The translations under genes were made by a program, and so were the position numbers. Shown here one piece after another: positions 58,613-64,000 of a DNA stretch of 64,000 nt. The stretch comes from Trichopria drosophilae. Lineage: Eukaryota; Arthropoda; Insecta; Hymenoptera; Diapriidae. How positions within the stretch are numbered: position 1 is the stretch's first letter; every line of letters starts with the position of its first letter. The stretch covers positions 207,078,001 through 207,142,000 of the forward strand of contig CM059583.1 in NCBI GenBank assembly GCA_030407085.1, in the 5' to 3' direction. Under the pieces are notes generated by a model, which saw only the letters and a list, made by a program, of their open reading frames with translations, was not told the DNA's origin and made no database searches.

Positions 58613-59793
58613 TGAAAACTTAGTGATTAAAAACAATAATATTAGCGTCTTGTAAATTCTTAACAGTGATTTAAGAAAAAGTTAAAATATATTGCGCTTA
58701 TCAATGTTTTTATACCATTTTAGTGTTAATTGATACTGATAACCGAATTTCCGTGTTATGTTTATGTTTAATATTACGTGGTCTTTTGGATCCAAGACTG
58801 ACCGACATTTTATTAAAATGTACAAAGTGTAAAGTTACGAACTTTTATTTATTCCTACAATATTTTGGCTAATTTAACACTCATTTCTTTCATTGTGCCA
58901 TATTTTTAGGTATTTAAATATTTATATTTATAGTATTCTGCAACTGTTCGCAAAACTTTATTCAACTTCTGTCGAAAGCAACCTAGTCACTTGTACATAT
59001 TTTATTTTTAATGGAATTTCGAAGTTTTAGGTCGAAAGGGTTCTAATGTCCAGCCCATTGTTCCTAACAAATTTCATGTCGATCCATCAAGAGATGCAAG
59101 CGTAACGAAACTATGATTCAACCGGGTTGTCGCACTTCAGGGGACATTCTCTTAAAGCGAAAGTCTTGTTATCAAGCTTGATGCTTATTAGAATTCATTG
59201 TTATACGTAATTTTGTTTAGTATTGTTTTAGTAAATATTAGAACGTACATAAAATGTCATAATGAATAACATTTAAACTTTAAATGTAAAGTAATCTTCT
59301 TGACCGATTGAAATTAATAATAATGCGAGATCTTGCTGTGACGGTCCAAATACAAAAAAAAGGGGGGGGGGTGTACATAAAATGTCCATCTTATAGTTTC
59401 TTCATAAATAATGTTTCGGTCTCGAATAAAAGATTTGTATGGCTTTAAAGAGAACTTTTCATTACAAAACATAATTACTAGACCTTTGCAATAGGTTTAC
59501 TTTTTTTCTTTTTCCTCAGAAAAAAATAGAAACTGCAAATCTGGTGACTTTTATATGTAAATAAAAACGTACCTACAAAGACAAAGGTTAATGTCTAAAT
59601 AACATTTTGACCTTAGTACGGGATTACGTTTTTTTACAACAGAAAAATAATCCAAACTTTTCGAAACAAAATTTCTGTCTAGACAGTATTTTATTTCGAA
59701 ACTTACTTTGAGTACTCTGTTAACAACGTTTTAATTGTTTTATTAATGAAAGCAAACACTTTCGGATGCATTAAAAAGTTTGCTAAAAATTTA
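58613..59793. other. AT-rich DNA upstream of Kdm4, no gene seen
   Basis: There is a slightly GC-richer patch at about 58980-59180 with no coding frame, and a short G-run at 59362-59370. Confidence 0.45.
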
Positions 59794-61181
59794 CCCGGGA
59801 AAAAAGGGATTATATACAATTATATATAATTATATATGTTTATATACGATTATATATAATTTTTGATACAATTAGATCCAATTATATATAATTATATATG
59901 TTTATATACGATTATATATAATTTTTGATACAATTAGATCCAATTATATATGTTTATATACGATTATATATAATTTTTGATACAATTAGATGCAATTATA
60001 TATATTTACATATGGATTTTGGCCGTATATAATTATATACAATCGTATATTAGCATATATAATTGTATATAATTGACTGCTTTGTATATAATTATATACG
60101 GCCAAAATCCATATATAATTATATATACTCGTATATAAACATATATAATTATATATAATTGTATATAACTTTATATATAATTATATATGGATTTTGGCCG
60201 TATATAATTATATACAATCGTATATTAGCATATATAATTGTACATAATTGTCTGCTTTGTATATAATTATGTACGGCCAAAATCCATATATAATTATATA
60301 TAATTGGGTCTAATTGTATCAAAAATTGTATATAATTATATATAATCGTATAGAAACATATATAATTATATATTATTATATATAATTGTATCTAACTTTA
60401 TATATGATTATATATGGATTTTGGCCGTATATACCCGGGAAAAAATGGATTATATATACTTATATATAAATTTAGATGCAATTGTATATAATAATATATA
60501 ATTATATATGTTTATATACGATTATATATAATTATATACAATTTTTGAGACAATTAGATCCAATTATATATTATTATATATAATTATATATGGATTTTGA
60601 CCGTATATAATTATATATAATCGTATATAAACATATATAATTATATATTAGCATATATAATTGTATATAATTGACGGCTTTGTATATAATTATATACGGC
60701 CAAAACCCATATATAATTATATATAATTGGATCTAATTGTATCAAAAATTGTATATAATTGTATATAATCGTATATAAACATATATGATTCTATATTATT
60801 ATATATAATTGGATCTGATTGTATCAAAAATTATATATAATTATATATAATCCATTTTTTCCCGGGTAATTATATACAATCGTATATTGGCATATATAAT
60901 TGTATATAATTGACTGCTTTGTATATAATTATATACGGCCAAAATCCATATATAATTATATATAATTGGGTCTAATTGTATCAAAAATTGTATATAATTA
61001 TATATAATCGTATACAATTATACATAATTGTATATGACTTTATATATAATTATATATAATTGTATCTGACTTTATATATAATTATATATAATTGTATCTG
61101 ACTTTATATATAATTATATATAATTGTATCTGACTTTAAATATAATTATATATAATTGTATATAATCCATTTTTTCCCGGG
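59794..61181. mobile_element. TATATA-rich MITE (CCCGGG ends) carrying a nested copy
   Basis: It opens TA-CCCGGGAAAAAAGGGATT (59792 on) and closes ATCCATTTTTTCCCGGG-TA (to 61183). The interior has repeated modules of ATATATAATT, GATTTTGGCCGTATATAAT and TTGATACAATTAGATCCAAT in both orientations. A second family member sits inside at 60434-60866. No coding frame. Confidence 0.82.
60434..60866. mobile_element. Nested TATATA MITE with TA duplication
   Basis: It opens CCCGGGAAAAAATGGATTA and closes TAATCCATTTTTTCCCGGG, flanked by TA at 60432-60433 and 60867-60868. Removing it and one TA restores GGCCGTATATAATTATATAC, a word present uninterrupted elsewhere in the host element (near 60023). Confidence 0.85.
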
Positions 61182-61438
61182 TATATAATTTTTAAAATGA
61201 CAAATTAAAGACATAACATTTAAAAAACACAAAAATTGTAAATGAAAATAAATGAATTATTTAGAACAAGACTCTCAATTAAAGAGTAAATTAATTGTTT
61301 TCAATAATTCATTATTTTATATTATAAATTTGCCTATAAATGTGAAAATAATGTAATTGAGCGTGCCTAATGCGTTGACCTTACGCTTAAATTTTGTTCC
61401 AGTCATAGACGGATCCCCGAAGTATTGATCACGCTTAC

Positions 61439-61510
61439 CTTTTTACCCGAGCAACAGAAGAGCGAAAGAGGATGTTAATTAACATACGTATTGTATTTCG
61501 AGCAATATAT
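61439..61510 (-). other. Weak candidate for a Kdm4 non-coding first exon
   Basis: On the - strand a consensus donor, AAAAG|GTAAGCG (GT at 61438-61437), follows a short, less AT-rich stretch. It is the best upstream donor seen, but no promoter motif or transcript supports it. Confidence 0.15.
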
Positions 61511-61857
61511 TTTCTTTTCCCTTTTCCCTTGATGAATAATGTATCGAACAATTTGGGTATATTAAATTTTACATGGAATATATAATGTTATTTTAATCGA
61601 ACTGGAGTAGTGCAATTTTTATTGTTGGAAATTCATCTGGGATATTTATGCACATAACTCAACTAACCTTTTGTGGTCCAGATTAACAATTTTTCTCCGC
61701 ATTAAACTTTAGTTGCTAAATATTTAAGTGTTGCGTACAATACTAACTAACCATCAGTAGAAACAAAAACCCGCAAAATATAACGTGTCATAAACGAATT
61801 TTACGTGTTTCATAAATTTGCATTTTCCTTTGTTTTTAATCACTATCATCAATTTAA

Positions 61858-63249
61858 CCCATTAATTTCCAAGATTTTTAGGTCATTTTGAAAGCTTTCT
61901 AGCAAATCGAAAAATGGAAATATAATGAAATTCACAAATTGCATTTCCTTGTCGCAAAAAAACAATATGGCGGATTTCATCTGAGAAAGTACCGAAAAAT
62001 AAAAAAGTGTATTTCGACAATTTTTTACAAATGGATAATGTTTCTCCTATTAAAAATGGTCGAAAAGTGTGAAAATGTTTAAAAATTCGTGTTTTTCCTA
62101 AATATTTCTGAAATAAATCGTCATCAATCTAAATTTTTGTCTTCAACTGTAACATTTCGATTTACTAAATATTCTTGATCACTTTTTAATATATTTGACA
62201 ATGGTCATCAAAATCAAAATTTTTGTCTTCAACTGTAACATTTCGATTTACTAAATATTCTTGATCACTTTTTAAGACAATGGTCATTGTCAAATATATT
62301 AAAAAATGATCAAGAATATTTAGTAAATCGAAATGTTACAGTTGAAGACAAAAATTTAGAATGATGACGATTTATTTCAGAAATATTTAGGAAAAACACG
62401 AATTTTTAAACATTTTCACACTTTTCGACCATTTTTAATAGGAGAAACTGAATGGCGTTTAATAAAAAAAATGTGCCCTTAAACTATAACTTATTCCCAC
62501 GTTTGTCCATAGTTTGGAGTGGATCGCCATCCATTATCCATTTGTAAAAAATTGTCGAAATACATTTTTTTTATTTTTCGGTACTTTCTCAGATGAAATC
62601 CGCCATATTTTTTTTTGCGACAAGCAATTGCAATTTTGACCGCATTAAAGAATATTTAGTAAATCGAAATGTTAGTAATGGCGGATTCAATGTGATAACC
62701 CTGGAAATGAAAAAAATAATGGAATTTTTCACGTACCTCGTCGGTAAATGTTTCGGTGCTTTATTTGATTGAATTTCTTTATGTTTAGGATTATATTGAA
62801 TTGAAATATAATGAGGAATTTTCAAAATTCAAAATGGCGGGTAGAATATTGGAAATTACATTATTTCGGGATAAAAAAGATCGTATCATATTCTATGTAA
62901 AATTACCGTGTAAAAGTGTTCTTAGTCGTTTTGTGAATGAATCCGCCATTATTAACATCGTCAAATATATTAAAAAAATGACTATGAATATTTAATAAAC
63001 AGAAATTTTACATTTTAAGACAAAAATTTAGATAAATGCCGATTTATTTCAGAAATATTTAGGAAAAACACGTATTTTTAGAAATTTCCCCATCTTTCGG
63101 TACTTTTGTAGATAAAAATCCGCCATATTGTTTTGAGCATACCAAAAATTAGTAAAGTAAGTTGGTTTCATTACGATATTTTCATTTTTCGATTTGCTAC
63201 AGAGCTTTGAAGATTAGCTAAAAATCTCATTATCTCGTACGTTAATGGG
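61858..63249. mobile_element. 1.4-kb compound palindromic TTAA element
   Basis: TTAA at 61854-61857 and 63250-63253; the ends are CCCATTAATTTCC and CGTACGTTAATGGG. An inner hairpin spans about 61960-62620 (centre near 62288), with a tandem duplication of a roughly 95-bp module at 62130-62275. ATGGCGGATTTCAT words occur on both sides. No coding frame longer than 78 codons. Confidence 0.75.
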
Positions 63250-63253
63250 TTAA

Positions 63254-64000
63254 ATATGAAATTTTACAATTTATTCAAGATCTTTTTAATATGTCTATTT
63301 ATGAAATTTATAATAATATAAATATCGATTACAATTAAAGGTCTGAAGTATTTTTTAAAACAAATATTTTAATTGTACATATTCGCCGACTTAATTCATT
63401 TGTTTAATTTCAAACGTAACTTAACTATTAAAGAAGATATTAGTTTTAAAAATTAGCAACGTTTTAACTAACTTTTTTAATTTATATCACGTTTATGCGA
63501 AAGGTATTAAAACCATTCTATATAAAAGATATTTAAATAATTAAAGTCAAATTAAATGAAACTGACAAGAGTAAACAAACTACAAAAAGAGAACACATTT
63601 AGTTAATCTGAATATTTTACAAAAGTAAAACACCGATTTCAAAAAAAAAAGTTAAATGAACTATTAGTAAATAAGATATTAATATTGTTATGTTCACAAC
63701 TTTTTAGTTGAATAGCCATAGATTAAATAAAATTAATTTATATTTATAATTTATATTAATTAACACGAAAATAACCTGATGTTAGTTAGTTATAGTTATT
63801 GAACGGTATATTTTATAATATTTGGAATTTTAAAATTAACATACAGTCGATAACAATATTAAAGGCTGTTAGTGCTTCTATTCTTATATGCTAAAACCTT
63901 TTTTATGGTACCAAAAGCCCTTTTTGTCTCCCTGAGTATCAATTGTTGTTTACTATTTTAGTAGCTAACTATGGCTACATATTAACTACGGTCACATATT
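63254..64000. other. AT-rich DNA, nothing recognised
   Basis: No open frame, repeat or regulatory motif that I can support. Confidence 0.5.

Noticed and set aside
62589..62995. Small frames of 78 and 64 codons in the compound TTAA element
   Set aside because: Sequence of a non-coding palindromic element; no transposase motif.

Overview
This is a eukaryotic, AT-rich window from an insect nuclear genome. It has multi-exon genes with GT/AG introns, an ImpL2 orthologue (an arthropod insulin-antagonist family), a long PHD/Tudor-containing Kdm4, a short tract of the insect telomere repeat (TTAGG read from the other strand), and dense palindromic DNA transposons. The protein style of Kdm4 would fit Hymenoptera, but I cannot fix the order from sequence alone. 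There are no prokaryotic features, CRISPR arrays or intact RNA genes that I can support.

Two protein-coding genes converge tail to tail. On the + strand, ImpL2 has two candidate first exons. One lies at about 7.31-7.46 kb behind a TATA box in a CpG-rich block. The other lies at about 16.8 kb behind a second GC-rich block. Coding exons run from 20.37 to 24.86 kb and give a 292-residue secreted protein with two Ig domains. A read-through form of 299 residues is also possible. On the - strand, Kdm4 starts at 57358 and ends at 33694. Nine coding exons join with consistent phases into 1657 codons: JmjN, JmjC with all iron and zinc ligands, a very long basic/proline-rich linker in one 2.76-kb exon, a double PHD block, and a double Tudor ending at a stop codon.

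Most other recognisable structure is mobile DNA. (1) A family of palindromic elements has TTAA target sites and CCC...GGG ends, so it is piggyBac-like and non-autonomous. Members lie at about 20.9, 34.9-36.2, 42.1-42.8, 43.2-48.5 (composite, with two more nested inside), 54.8-56.3, 57.9-58.6 and 61.9-63.2 kb. (2) A TA-target family has CCCGGG ends and TATATA-rich interiors, at 43.5 and 59.8-61.2 kb, the latter with a perfect nested insertion. (3) Two foldback-type elements have tandemly iterated inverted arms, at 27.8-29.1 and 38.6-41.7 kb; the first carries a broken transposon ORF. (4) There are other TIR elements at 5.4-6.6 and 14.9-16.1 kb, and a 203-bp MITE with a 9-bp target duplication at 56.0 kb. 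Kdm4 introns hold most of these. Two neighbouring introns shrink to about 70 bp once their TTAA elements are subtracted.

Region by region: 1-6.8 kb intergenic with one MITE; 6.8-25.4 kb ImpL2 (long first intron, mostly featureless); 25.4-33.7 kb convergent intergenic region, with the likely Kdm4 3' UTR at its right edge; 33.7-57.4 kb Kdm4; 57.4-64 kb upstream of Kdm4, mostly repeats. ImpL2 (systemic insulin control) and Kdm4 (histone demethylation) have no obvious functional link beyond proximity.
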